Shown here: one piece after another, positions 1-8,079 of the stretch | How positions within the stretch are numbered: the first letter of the stretch is position 1 | Layout: each line of letters begins with the position of its first letter | NCBI RefSeq assembly: GCF_965660005.1 | Contig: NZ_CBFHYF010000023.1 | Location: forward strand, 1-26,775 | DNA: 26,775 nt | From: Porticoccus sp965660005 | Lineage (GTDB): Bacteria; Pseudomonadota; Gammaproteobacteria; Pseudomonadales; Porticoccaceae | Direction: 5' to 3' | The notes under the pieces: model-generated | Seen by the model: the letters and a program-made list of their open reading frames with translations, nothing else | Database searches by the model: none | What the model was told of the DNA's origin: nothing | Program-made: the position numbers and the translations under genes

Positions 1-126
1 GCCGACTGGTTGCCGCAGGGCTTGTTGGCTGAGGTCTACGGAGCTACCACAGAGCTGCAACTGCTGAGTCGCTTAAATGATCCCCGCGGTATGTACTTGC
101 ACTGTTTTGACTGCACTGTCGAATAG
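1..126 (+). CDS. C-terminal end of an unidentified protein (partial)
   Basis: An open frame enters from the left edge and ends at TAG 124-126, giving the last 41 residues of a protein that finishes LHCFDCTVE. It is treated as real because it is open to the edge, uses codons like the core genes, and is followed about 25 bases later by a strong terminator hairpin. I do not recognise the family from this short piece. Two cysteines four residues apart near the end (CFDC spacing) are the only visible motif. It is convergent with fdxA. Overlapping minus-strand open frames here are judged to be shadows. Confidence 0.5.
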   Translation, partial: ADWLPQGLLAEVYGATTELQLLSRLNDPRGMYLHCFDCTVE

Positions 127-149
127 AGCATTGGAGAGAAGGACAGGTG

Positions 150-182
150 CCAAAAAAGCGGCCATCAGGCCGCTTTTTTGGT
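150..182. terminator. Bidirectional intrinsic terminator between the left-edge gene and fdxA
   Basis: A perfect 13-base inverted repeat, 151-163 (CAAAAAAGCGGCC) and 168-180, encloses a 4-base loop ATCA. The GC-rich core is flanked by an A-run on one side and a T-run on the other, so it can terminate transcription in both directions. This suits its position between two convergent genes. Confidence 0.93.
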
Positions 183-203
183 GGGTGTATTGAATGCTGG
201 TGG

Positions 204-527
204 TCAGCGCTCCAGATATTGCAATTTGTCGGGCACCCCGTCCCACTCTTCGGCGTCCGCCGGAGCCTCTTTCTTCTCGGTGATATTGGGCCACACTTCT
301 GCCAGTTCGGCATTCAGTTCCAGGTAGACCTGCTGATCGGCGGGCAATTCATCTTCGGAAAAGATCGCATCCACGGGACATTCCGGTTCGCAAAGTGCGC
401 AGTCGATACATTCGTCCGGGTGGATGACCAGAAAATTGGGGCCCTCGTAAAAGCAGTCCACCGGGCAAACTTCAACACAGTCAGTGTGTTTGCACTTGAT
501 GCAGTTATCGCCGACAACAAAAGTCAT
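204..527 (-). CDS. fdxA: 7Fe ferredoxin FdxA ([3Fe-4S][4Fe-4S])
   Basis: A 107-residue soluble electron carrier, essentially the length and pattern of Azotobacter ferredoxin I. Counting the start Met, the cysteines known in that family to bind the [3Fe-4S] cluster are Cys9, Cys17 and Cys50. Those for the [4Fe-4S] cluster are Cys21, Cys40, Cys43 and Cys46; Cys12 and Cys25 are extra. The C-terminal tail (AELAEVWPNITEKK) is also typical. The start is supported by a GGAGAG ribosome site 6 bases upstream. The gene sits immediately downstream of mutS on the same strand, as in Pseudomonas, but has its own likely promoter in the 124-base gap. Its partner proteins cannot be told from the window. Confidence 0.97.
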   Translation of the reverse strand: MTFVVGDNCIKCKHTDCVEVCPVDCFYEGPNFLVIHPDECIDCALCEPECPVDAIFSEDELPADQQVYLELNAELAEVWPNITEKKEAPADAEEWDGVPDKLQYLER

Positions 528-566
528 GGGTTGCTCTCCGAAAAGCGGGTGATAGAACAGGCGCGC

Positions 567-596
567 ATTATACAGAAATAAAAACGGTTATTTAAA
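567..596 (-). promoter_or_regulatory. Probable sigma-70 promoter of fdxA
   Basis: Read on the minus strand, 572-567 is a perfect TATAAT followed by a GCGCG discriminator. Eighteen bases upstream, 596-591 reads TTTAAA, which matches four of six -35 bases. Transcription would begin about 30-35 bases before the fdxA start, so fdxA can be expressed independently of mutS. Confidence 0.6.
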
Positions 597-651
597 CAAT
601 CCAGCTGGCAAATTAAATTTGAAGACAGATAGTTGACTTCACAGGACCGGA

Positions 652-3234
652 TCATGGCTCCCGAATAAGTTGTTTGAGCGCGTAGAGTTGCTCCAGCGCC
701 TGCTTGGGACTTAATTCATCCGGCTCGATAGCGGTCAGTGTTTCCAGCAGAGCGGTTGAGAGCGGGTCGCGAAACAGCTCCTGTTGCCGGGGTTTGGCTG
801 CCGGTCCAGCCGTTACTACCGGGCGTGCACCCGCTTCGAGGCTGGCCAGCTCCAGCCGGGCCAGCGCGATCACTTCCGCCGGAATACCCGCCAGCTTGGC
901 CACCTGGATACCGTAACTCTGGCTGGCGGGGCCTTCCTGAATGGCGTGGAGGAACACAATGTCATCATTGTATTCGGTGGCATCCAGGTGGACATTGGCC
1001 ACCCCGGCGGTTTTCTCCGGCAGCCCGGTGAGTTCAAAATAATGGGTGGCAAACAGGGTGAAGGCTTGTACCTTTTCTGCCAGCTGTACCGCGCAGGCCC
1101 AGGCCAGCGACAGGCCGTCAAAGGTGCTGGTGCCGCGGCCAATTTCATCCATCAGCACCAGACTCCGGGCCGTGGCATTGTGCAGAATATTGGCCGTTTC
1201 CGTCATTTCCACCATAAAGGTTGAGCGGCCGCCGGCCAGATCATCCGACGAGCCGATGCGGGTAAAAATGCGGTCGACCAGACCAATCGTGGCGCTGGTG
1301 GCCGGCACGCAGCTGCCGATGTGGGCCAGTAGAACAATCAATGCCGCCTGACGCATGTAGGTGGATTTGCCGCCCATGTTGGGGCCGGTAATCACCAGCA
1401 TGCGCCGCTGTTCGTCCAGGTTCAGGTCATTGGCGACAAAGGGTGTATCCAGCACCTGTTCAACCACCGGGTGGCGACCACCGCTGATCTCGATGCCCGG
1501 TTGCTCTGACAGAGAGGGTGGAATCAGCCCGAGACTGTCGGCGCGTTCTGCCAGACAGACCAACGCGTCCAGCTCGGCCACTGCGGCAGCACTCGCCTGC
1601 AGCGGTAGTAGCTGTTCGTTGAGGGTTTCGAGCAGGGCCTCGTAGAGGGCTCTCTCGCGGCTCAGTGCGCGACTTCTGGCGCTTAGGGATTTGTCCTCAA
1701 AGGTTTTCAGTTCGGGGGTGATATAGCGCTCGGCATTTTTCAGGGTCTGGCGTCGAATGTAATGGGCGGGTGCCCGCTCGGATTGGCCGCGGGAAATTTC
1801 TATGTAGTAGCCATGCACCCGGTTATAGCCCACCTTGAGGGTGTTGATACCGGTGCTGGCTTTTTCCTGCTCCTCCAGATCCACCAGAAACTGGCCAGCA
1901 TTGCTGCTGAGATTGCGTAGCTCATCCAGTTCGGCGTCATAGCCCTCGGCAATCACGCCACCGTCGCGGATCACCACCGGTGGGTTCTCGGTGATGGCTT
2001 CGGTCAGCAGGGCGACCAGCTCGGGGAATTCCCCGGCTTCGTCAAGCAACTGCTGCAGTGGCGAAATATCTGACGACGACAGTTCCCGCTGAATAGCGGG
2101 CAGGATACCGAGTGACTGTCGCAGCCGGGTGAGATCCCGTGGGCGGGCTGAGCGCAGGGCTACCCGTCCCAGAATGCGTTCCATATCGCCCACCTGCTTG
2201 AGGTGTTCTGTCACCGACTCATGGCAACTGTTCAACCGCAGAGCGGCCACCACCTGCTGTCGACACTGCAGTGCAGTCAGGTTGCGCAGGGGCCGGTTAA
2301 TCCAGCGATTCAACAGGCGACTGCCCATCGCCGTGCTGGTGCTGTCCATCACCGACATCAACGTATTATCCCTTGTGCCATGCAGGCTGATACTCAGTTC
2401 CAGATTGCGCCGGGTGGCGGCATCGAGAATAACGCTGTCGTCGCGGTTCTCATGGCCGATGCTGCGAATATGGGGCAGGGCGGTGCGCTGGGTTTCCCTG
2501 GCGTATTGCAGCAGACAGCCGGCAGCAGACAGCGCCAGCGGCAAATGATCGCACCCGAAGGCGGACAGATCCCGGGTGCCAAACTGGTCGGTTAACTGGC
2601 GCTGTGCGGTATCCCGGTCAAATTCCCAGGGCTCGCGATGGCGCAGGCCCCGTTGCTGGCTGACCAGTGCCGGGCAGGGAAAATCATCGGCGACCAGCAA
2701 CTCGGCGGGACTGAGCCGCTGCAATTCGCTCTGCAGACTTTCCGGGCTGTCCACCTCCAGCACCAGAAAACGACCGCTGCCAATATCCAGCGTGGCGATG
2801 CCAAACCGGTCATTGTGGTGGGCGATGGCAGCCAGCAGATTGTCCCGCCGCTCTTCCAGCAGCGCTTCGTCGCTGATTGTGCCGGGGGTGACGATGCGAA
2901 CCACCTTGCGATCCACCGGCCCCTTGCTGGTGGCCGGATCACCGATCTGCTCGCAGATCGCCACCGATTCCCCCAGCTTGACCAGTTTGGCCAGATAGCC
3001 CTCCGCCGCATGGTAGGGCACCCCGGCCATCGGAATTGGCTGGCCCGCGGTTTTACCCCGTGCCGTCAGCGTCACATCCAGCAACCGCGCCGCTTTCTTG
3101 GCATCGTCGAAGAACAGCTCGTAAAAATCACCCATGCGGTAGAACAGCAGTTCGTGGGGATGCTGGGCTTTGATGCGGAAGTATTGCTGCATCATGGGGG
3201 GGTGTTGGGGCATAGCGTCCGTCTGGGCTGTCAT
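652..3234 (-). CDS. mutS: DNA mismatch repair ATPase MutS
   Basis: An 860-residue protein (E. coli MutS is 853) that recognises mispairs and small loops and recruits MutL. The mismatch-reading Phe-x-Glu is seen as F37 and E39 in GDFYELF. The connector, lever and clamp regions follow. The C-terminal ABC-type ATPase has Walker A GPNMGGKS at 617-624, Walker B LVLMDEIGRGTS with D696/E697, and the FATHYFEL segment. The C-terminal tail has the usual helix-turn-helix/dimer character. The chosen ATG gives the family-standard N-terminus leading into PMMQQY; a GAGG lies about 15 bases upstream, so a start at Met8 cannot be excluded. It is divergent from the NRPS-like gene to its right, which begins 442 bases away. 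Confidence 0.98.
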   Translation of the reverse strand: MTAQTDAMPQHPPMMQQYFRIKAQHPHELLFYRMGDFYELFFDDAKKAARLLDVTLTARGKTAGQPIPMAGVPYHAAEGYLAKLVKLGESVAICEQIGDPATSKGPVDRKVVRIVTPGTISDEALLEERRDNLLAAIAHHNDRFGIATLDIGSGRFLVLEVDSPESLQSELQRLSPAELLVADDFPCPALVSQQRGLRHREPWEFDRDTAQRQLTDQFGTRDLSAFGCDHLPLALSAAGCLLQYARETQRTALPHIRSIGHENRDDSVILDAATRRNLELSISLHGTRDNTLMSVMDSTSTAMGSRLLNRWINRPLRNLTALQCRQQVVAALRLNSCHESVTEHLKQVGDMERILGRVALRSARPRDLTRLRQSLGILPAIQRELSSSDISPLQQLLDEAGEFPELVALLTEAITENPPVVIRDGGVIAEGYDAELDELRNLSSNAGQFLVDLEEQEKASTGINTLKVGYNRVHGYYIEISRGQSERAPAHYIRRQTLKNAERYITPELKTFEDKSLSARSRALSRERALYEALLETLNEQLLPLQASAAAVAELDALVCLAERADSLGLIPPSLSEQPGIEISGGRHPVVEQVLDTPFVANDLNLDEQRRMLVITGPNMGGKSTYMRQAALIVLLAHIGSCVPATSATIGLVDRIFTRIGSSDDLAGGRSTFMVEMTETANILHNATARSLVLMDEIGRGTSTFDGLSLAWACAVQLAEKVQAFTLFATHYFELTGLPEKTAGVANVHLDATEYNDDIVFLHAIQEGPASQSYGIQVAKLAGIPAEVIALARLELASLEAGARPVVTAGPAAKPRQQELFRDPLSTALLETLTAIEPDELSPKQALEQLYALKQLIREP

Positions 3235-3676
3235 CGGTTTGCGGTGGCGCCTCTTTTTTGCGCGGGAAAGCCGCCCATTCTACGACAAGGGCGGTGCAGT
3301 AAAAAACTACTGATTTCGTGGGCTTTGTTCTATTGATTAACCGGCGTGCCAATCAGGAATTTGGTGTATAGCATGGCGTCAAATCAAAAGAAATTGTGAA
3401 ACCGGTTGTACGGCATTAAGGCGAATATCTGTCGTGCGCAGTTTTCGCTCAGATGACTTGGGAGAATGGGTGAAACGCCGGCATTGTCCTTCACGCGCAA
3501 TGGCTTTATCTGATGTATTCTCTAACATCAAATGTTTCTGCAAGCTGGTAAAACACCTTAAGCTGGAGCTTGGGGGAAAATCAGCCAATACACTTAAAAA
3601 ATGGTTTGTAGAATCGGGAAAAACCTGACTAATAGATAGGTTTATAATGGGTTTCTACTAAAAATAAGTAACCTTT
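3235..3676. other. Intergenic region between divergent mutS and the NRPS-like gene
   Basis: This 442-base stretch separates two divergent genes and marks the left edge of the low-G+C island. Open frames of 60-70 codons occur on both strands here (for example 3434-3628 plus, 3379-3588 minus). None has a convincing ribosome site or a recognisable motif, so none is called. The right end carries the candidate promoter of the island at about 3643. No transposase remnant or clear flanking repeat was seen. Confidence 0.6.
3643..3648 (+). promoter_or_regulatory. Candidate -10 element for the NRPS-like/PPTase operon
   Basis: A perfect TATAAT lies 28-44 bases before the two candidate GTG starts of the NRPS-like gene. 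No good -35 hexamer is present at 16-18 bases spacing (AAAACC region), so the promoter may need an activator. Confidence 0.45.
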
Positions 3677-6193
3677 GTGGAAGATTTTACTGTGGCGAAT
3701 AAAGTGGATAGGGTGCCGAACTTCCCTCACGAAAGATTTCTCAAGTATGCCAAAGAACAACCGGATGCCCTTGCAATAGTAAGTGAGCACGCGCAACTGA
3801 CCTACAGGGAACTCGACCTTTCTGCGGACAGATTGGCGAATTACCTGGCAACCCGTGGCGTCACAGCCAATAAGATTGTAGCGATACAGTTAGAGCGTAG
3901 CCCGGAAATGATAGCGAGTGTTCTTGCGGTACATAAGGCGGGCGGCGGTTGTGTCTTTATTGAGCCGACTGTGCCTTTAGTCCGATTGCAGAAAATGATG
4001 GGCCTTCTGCAACCCTTGTTCGTCATAACCAGCAAAAAATACGTGGAAAACTATAGCGAAAATGAAGTCCCCGTCATACTCGTGGACGATCCCGATCCAT
4101 TGTTAAGTGAATCACCGGGTATTCAGAATGAAGTAAACGCGTCTTCAGAAGATATTGCACATATTTACTTCACTTCCGGATCTGAGGGAGAACCAAAAGC
4201 TGTTGTTTTTCCCTATGGTTGGCATGTTCAGGGCGATCTTCCGGAACCGATGTCTGAGAGACATTTGTTAAAAACAGACTCTGGAACCACGTTTACGCGT
4301 GCAGAAATCATGCGCCCACTTACCCGGGGGCAGACGTTGTACATTGCTCCTCCCGGGTTGGAAAAAAACTTTCGGAAGCTGGCTGAATATATTGCAAATA
4401 ATGCGCTGACACACTTGATCTGCACGCCCACGGCATTGAGAGAGTTGTTAGCTGTGGAAGAAGTAAAAGCCTGTATATCCCTCCGTTCCGTAACCTGTTC
4501 AGGGGAAAAGATTACCGTTCAGGTCAAGCGTGAGTTTTTCTCCAGGCTCAATGCAGAACTATTTGTCAGTTATGGGTGTACTGAGGTTCCGGGAGCTGTG
4601 TCATATGCCATGACCGGGGATAGTGACCCCGATTTTGATGTCGTTGGAAAGGTGTCCCCTTTCATGGAAGCCTATGTTCTGAACGACAGCATGCATCAAT
4701 TGCCCGTAGGGGAGGAAGGCGAGATATACCTTGGTGGCTTGATGGCAAAAGAGTATTTAAATGATCCAATACTGACGCGCAATAAATTTATACCAAACCC
4801 TTTTTCAGTAGAGGACAGTGCTCGTTTGTTCAAGACAGGCGATCGAGGTCGTTGGATGAGAGGGGGTTATTTGCAGGTCTTGGGTCGCTCGGATGGTCAA
4901 GTCAAAATCAACGGATTCCGTATTGAGATTTCCGAGGTCGAAGCAATTATTTTGAGTCTCCCGTTTGTAAGGCAGGCGGTTGTAGTTACGGCGAAGAGCA
5001 GCGCCGGGGGTGCAAACTTAATTGCTTATGTTGTTGTGAATTCCGGAACTATTTCGGTCGGCGACATCCGCGCTGCACTGGATAACATGCTGCCTGACTA
5101 CATGATGCCGGCGAAAGTCTTGTTGTGCCAGTCTCTTCCTGTTACATCCAGTGGAAAAGTTGATCGAAAGGCACTGACATCAAGGACTTTCGATGACAGT
5201 ACCCCAAAAGCGAGACTGAGGAAGCCGGATGATTGTGAGAAGCAGCTTATTTCTATCTGGAGAAGTCTTCTAGACATCCCGAAAATTGATGTTCAGGACA
5301 ATTTCTTTGATCTTGGTGGCAATTCGTTACTTGCAGCACAGATGATCGACCAGATTGAGCGGTTTTTTGGTGTAAAACTACCGTTGGACACGGTTTGGTT
5401 TCGGGGGGGGGCAATTGAGTCCCTGGCATTGCTCCTTCGTGATCATGCCAGGGCAAATGAAGACTCCCCTCTGGTAAAAATAAAGGATGGGGAAGGACCA
5501 CCGCTTTTTTTTGTGCATGTGCGTGGCGGACACCTGAGCGATTACTACCACCTTGCCCGGTGTTTATCACCGGACCAAACGGTGTTTGGGCTTCAGGCCC
5601 GCGGTATTTTTAAGGAAGAGTATCCGGACTGTAATGTATCCAGTATGGCGGGCCACTGTATTCAGAGTATGCGAAAAGTTCAAAAGACGGGACCCTATTT
5701 GATTGCAGGGTATTCCAGTGGCGGAATTGTGGCATATGAGATGGCTCAACAGTTACACGGAATGGGAGAGAGGGTGAGTCTGCTGGTGCTGTTGGATACG
5801 TTTTGCCCGTCGATTGGACGCTCAAATCGCTGGAAAAAAGCTTTCAGACGTTTGGCCAAGGGGAAGACTCATAATTTAAGGGATGCCCTCTACTCTGCGG
5901 TGGTAAGAGGGTTGAAACTTGATGGGGTTTTAAGGTTTCGGGATATGCATGCCGCCCATAGATGGGCCTATAGGCACTACCTGCCGTCTGCCTACGGGCA
6001 CGATGTCGAGTTTATTGTGGCGACGCATTCAATCAACAGGGTGAATGACCCTTTGCTCGGGTGGGGTGATTATTTCATCAAGGGCTGTCACGCTCATCAG
6101 TTCACTGCGAATCATGTGAATATAATCAAGTACCCGAGAGTGGTTGATGTGGCACGGTTGCTGCAGAATCGTATAGATGCAGTTGTGAAATAA
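3677..6193 (+). CDS. Single-module NRPS-like enzyme, adenylation-carrier-thioesterase (A-T-TE)
   Basis: An 838-residue one-module synthetase. The adenylation domain (about 20-500) shows A3 YFTSGSEGEPK (165-174), A5 SYGCTE (298-303), A7 TGDRGRW, A8 GRSDGQVKINGFRIE (403-417) and A10 SSGKVDRK with the expected catalytic Lys494. The carrier domain (about 515-590) has DLGGNSL with phosphopantetheine Ser550. The thioesterase (about 605-838) has GYSSGG with nucleophile Ser680, probable Asp707 and His813. There is no condensation domain. At the position of the alpha-amino-binding Asp in FDxS the protein reads FTRAE (206-210), so the substrate is probably not a normal amino acid. A-T-TE enzymes lacking this Asp include aryl-pyruvate-dimerising furanone/quinone synthetases; the same function here is inference. 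GTG 3677 is the longest start; GTG 3692 has a better ribosome site (GGAAG, 8-base spacing). G+C is lower than in neighbours. The PPTase gene follows after 11 bases. Confidence 0.9.
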   Translation: MEDFTVANKVDRVPNFPHERFLKYAKEQPDALAIVSEHAQLTYRELDLSADRLANYLATRGVTANKIVAIQLERSPEMIASVLAVHKAGGGCVFIEPTVPLVRLQKMMGLLQPLFVITSKKYVENYSENEVPVILVDDPDPLLSESPGIQNEVNASSEDIAHIYFTSGSEGEPKAVVFPYGWHVQGDLPEPMSERHLLKTDSGTTFTRAEIMRPLTRGQTLYIAPPGLEKNFRKLAEYIANNALTHLICTPTALRELLAVEEVKACISLRSVTCSGEKITVQVKREFFSRLNAELFVSYGCTEVPGAVSYAMTGDSDPDFDVVGKVSPFMEAYVLNDSMHQLPVGEEGEIYLGGLMAKEYLNDPILTRNKFIPNPFSVEDSARLFKTGDRGRWMRGGYLQVLGRSDGQVKINGFRIEISEVEAIILSLPFVRQAVVVTAKSSAGGANLIAYVVVNSGTISVGDIRAALDNMLPDYMMPAKVLLCQSLPVTSSGKVDRKALTSRTFDDSTPKARLRKPDDCEKQLISIWRSLLDIPKIDVQDNFFDLGGNSLLAAQMIDQIERFFGVKLPLDTVWFRGGAIESLALLLRDHARANEDSPLVKIKDGEGPPLFFVHVRGGHLSDYYHLARCLSPDQTVFGLQARGIFKEEYPDCNVSSMAGHCIQSMRKVQKTGPYLIAGYSSGGIVAYEMAQQLHGMGERVSLLVLLDTFCPSIGRSNRWKKAFRRLAKGKTHNLRDALYSAVVRGLKLDGVLRFRDMHAAHRWAYRHYLPSAYGHDVEFIVATHSINRVNDPLLGWGDYFIKGCHAHQFTANHVNIIKYPRVVDVARLLQNRIDAVVK

Positions 6194-6204
6194 ACCCAAC
6201 GCAT

Positions 6205-6900
6205 ATGGTGGAATCCATTCCTTTTAATGAGGTCCATATCTGGACAGTTTGGCTCAATACTGATGAGTTCGATCTGTGTGAAAATCCTACTACATTTTGC
6301 GCGGAGGAGGTCGGTCGTGCGGACCGCTTCAAGTCAGAGCAATTAAGAAAACGCTTTCTTCTTGGCCGATCAAAACTACGTTGTATTCTGTCGTTATACA
6401 CGGGATGTTCTCCTGATGATTTGCGCTTTTCATGCGGATCTCATGGCAAATCAGTGCTGGCCAGTTGCCCAACTATCAAATTTAACCAGGCCTATTCATC
6501 TAGCCTGCTTGTGGTTGCAGTATCCCACGATCGGGAGGCGGGTATTGATGTGGAAAAAAATCGCAACGATGATTTCGGCGGCGTAGCAGGACGTGTATTC
6601 TCGGACAGGGAAAATAGCGTGTTGGCGAAGCTCCGTGGCAGAGATAGGGCAGATGCCTTCTTTCGTATCTGGACGCGCAAGGAAGCGTATGTAAAAGCGT
6701 TGGGTGTAGGGTTTTCTTATGCAATGCAGGGATTCTCGGTTTCCTGGCTCGCTGGAGATACTGATGTACTTCTCTGTGATGAGGCCAGTGAAGCGGCGGC
6801 AACCTCCTGGCGGGTGACCGAGATTAACGCACCTGCTGGATATTACGCAGCTTTGGCTGCCGCAGGAAGAGATTGGACATGCCGTTATCGCCAGTTGTAG
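6205..6900 (+). CDS. Sfp-type 4'-phosphopantetheinyl transferase
   Basis: A 231-residue enzyme expected to transfer phosphopantetheine from CoA to the carrier-domain serine of the adjacent synthetase. Family signatures are the Mg-binding AGIDVEK (112-118, D115/E117) and FFRIWTRKEAYVKALG (152-167) with W156, K159, E160 and K164. The upstream FNxSHS motif reads FNQAYSSS (93-100), so the usual His is Tyr. The segment RFLLGRSKLR (50-59) is also typical. It starts 11 bases after the synthetase stop with no strong ribosome site, suggesting translational coupling in one operon. It ends 8 bases before the stop of the convergent acetyltransferase. Co-location makes it a dedicated activator, though it might also serve other carriers. 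Confidence 0.92.
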   Translation: MVESIPFNEVHIWTVWLNTDEFDLCENPTTFCAEEVGRADRFKSEQLRKRFLLGRSKLRCILSLYTGCSPDDLRFSCGSHGKSVLASCPTIKFNQAYSSSLLVVAVSHDREAGIDVEKNRNDDFGGVAGRVFSDRENSVLAKLRGRDRADAFFRIWTRKEAYVKALGVGFSYAMQGFSVSWLAGDTDVLLCDEASEAAATSWRVTEINAPAGYYAALAAAGRDWTCRYRQL

Positions 6901-6908
6901 CTGAAAGT

Positions 6909-7691
6909 TCAACCATCGGGGTGCCACTCATAAAATTCCAGACTGGAAACCTCTCTAAAACCGAACCGTGCACAGGTAGAAAACGAGGAGTTGCGCTGGG
7001 ATTGAATGATGTGCGTAGTGACCCCCTGTCTTTCGGCAACTTCAATCCGGTGTTGTAACAGTGCAGAGTATACGCCGTGGTTTCGGTATTCGGGGAGGAC
7101 TGCTGCACCCAAAAGCATGTGTACCCTGCTGTTTTCTAAAAAGCAGGATTTTGCGTATCCAATGGGGCCCTCTTTATTGTTTTCGTAGGCAAAATAGACG
7201 GTTGTTGTAATGTTCGCATCCCTGGACATGATAAGGCGCACGTATTGATCGTTATTAACTCCCGATGCTCTGATGACTGCATCCATCTGAGCATCGACGA
7301 CCTCCTGATCGACTTCCTGAATATCCAGATCAATCCCGTGACAGGTGTTGGTCACTCCACTTGCCCTCTCTAGAGCCATACCCGCAACCCGGTGAAACCG
7401 CGCCGGGTGAAATCCGGAGGCAATAAGCTGTTCGGGTAGTTTTTCCTCGATTTGTCGCTCGTCCACTACCCAGGTGAATCCGGCTTTAGATGCTTTGTAG
7501 AATTGCTGAACAGCCTGAATTTTTTCTGCACTACAGGTATTAATTGTGCAGGCGACCCGGTTCGCCCAGGCATCTTTAATTGGCGTAAGCCAGCCTCTGA
7601 TGTCGGCAATTTCGAGTTTTTTAATGGTGGTGCGCTTCTCATTTATAAAGAGTGCGTCAAAAATGGTTTCAGTTAAGTTGCGTTCTGTCAT
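6909..7691 (-). CDS. GNAT-family N-acetyltransferase
   Basis: A 260-residue protein whose C-terminal half (about 120-258) is a GNAT fold. It shows HMLLGAAVLPEYRNHGVYSALL (191-212), where R203-x-x-G206 begins the acetyl-CoA pyrophosphate loop, then a helix and NSSFSTCARFGF (234-245), the usual GNAT C-terminal signature. The third loop position, usually Gly or Ala, is Tyr208. The N-terminal ~115 residues have no motif I recognise and could be a degenerate second GNAT lobe. The gene converges on the PPTase with only 8 bases between stops. Its place inside the low-G+C island suggests acetylation of the pathway product or self-protection, but the substrate is unknown. No strong ribosome site is seen before the ATG. 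Confidence 0.85.
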   Translation of the reverse strand: MTERNLTETIFDALFINEKRTTIKKLEIADIRGWLTPIKDAWANRVACTINTCSAEKIQAVQQFYKASKAGFTWVVDERQIEEKLPEQLIASGFHPARFHRVAGMALERASGVTNTCHGIDLDIQEVDQEVVDAQMDAVIRASGVNNDQYVRLIMSRDANITTTVYFAYENNKEGPIGYAKSCFLENSRVHMLLGAAVLPEYRNHGVYSALLQHRIEVAERQGVTTHIIQSQRNSSFSTCARFGFREVSSLEFYEWHPDG

Positions 7692-8079
7692 TGTCGGGGC
7701 CGCTTTCCTTACTATGAGTGCCGTGTCTATTGGCTAAAATCTGCATAAATACCTGGTGATTCAGAGCGCAGTGGCTCCTGAGGTCGAGCGGAAGTATATC
7801 GAAGGGAACGGGTTTCGAGCCATAAAATCGCAACGTTTAAATTAAAAAACGATTTAAACTTTGGCCGACTATGCGGGTGAATGGGGTATGGCACAGGACA
7901 AGTTGTAGGACACCCAGGCCAGTGGTGGTGAGTTCCAGCGCCAGCAAATTCCGATGGCCGCTTTCGTGGGTGAGGCAGTGTGCTCGGGCAATCCCAATAA
8001 ATGGGAAACTAGGGCATACTTGAAGACTGTTTTAGCGTCGGCCAGTTCGTCCGTCGGCAGTCTGATTTAAGGAATCCCA
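7692..8079. other. Intergenic region at the right edge of the island
   Basis: A 388-base gap between the divergent acetyltransferase and RNA methyltransferase genes. It contains the AT-rich inverted repeat at 7835-7859. From about 7909 to 8070 a plus-strand frame stays open for some 50 codons and ends at TAA 8068-8070, but it has no convincing start or recognisable product; it may be a gene remnant or chance. No tRNA, IS end or terminator was recognised. Confidence 0.5.
7835..7859. repeat. Perfect inverted repeat, possible operator
   Basis: GTTTAAAT (7835-7842) and ATTTAAAC (7852-7859) form perfect 8-base arms around a 9-base AT-rich centre. The size and spacing suit a dimeric regulator site upstream of the divergent acetyltransferase gene. 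No T-run or GC core follows, so it is not a typical terminator. Confidence 0.45.

Noticed and set aside
3379..3628. Small opposing open frames in the mutS-NRPS gap
   Set aside because: No ribosome site, no recognisable motif, and they overlap each other on opposite strands; likely chance.
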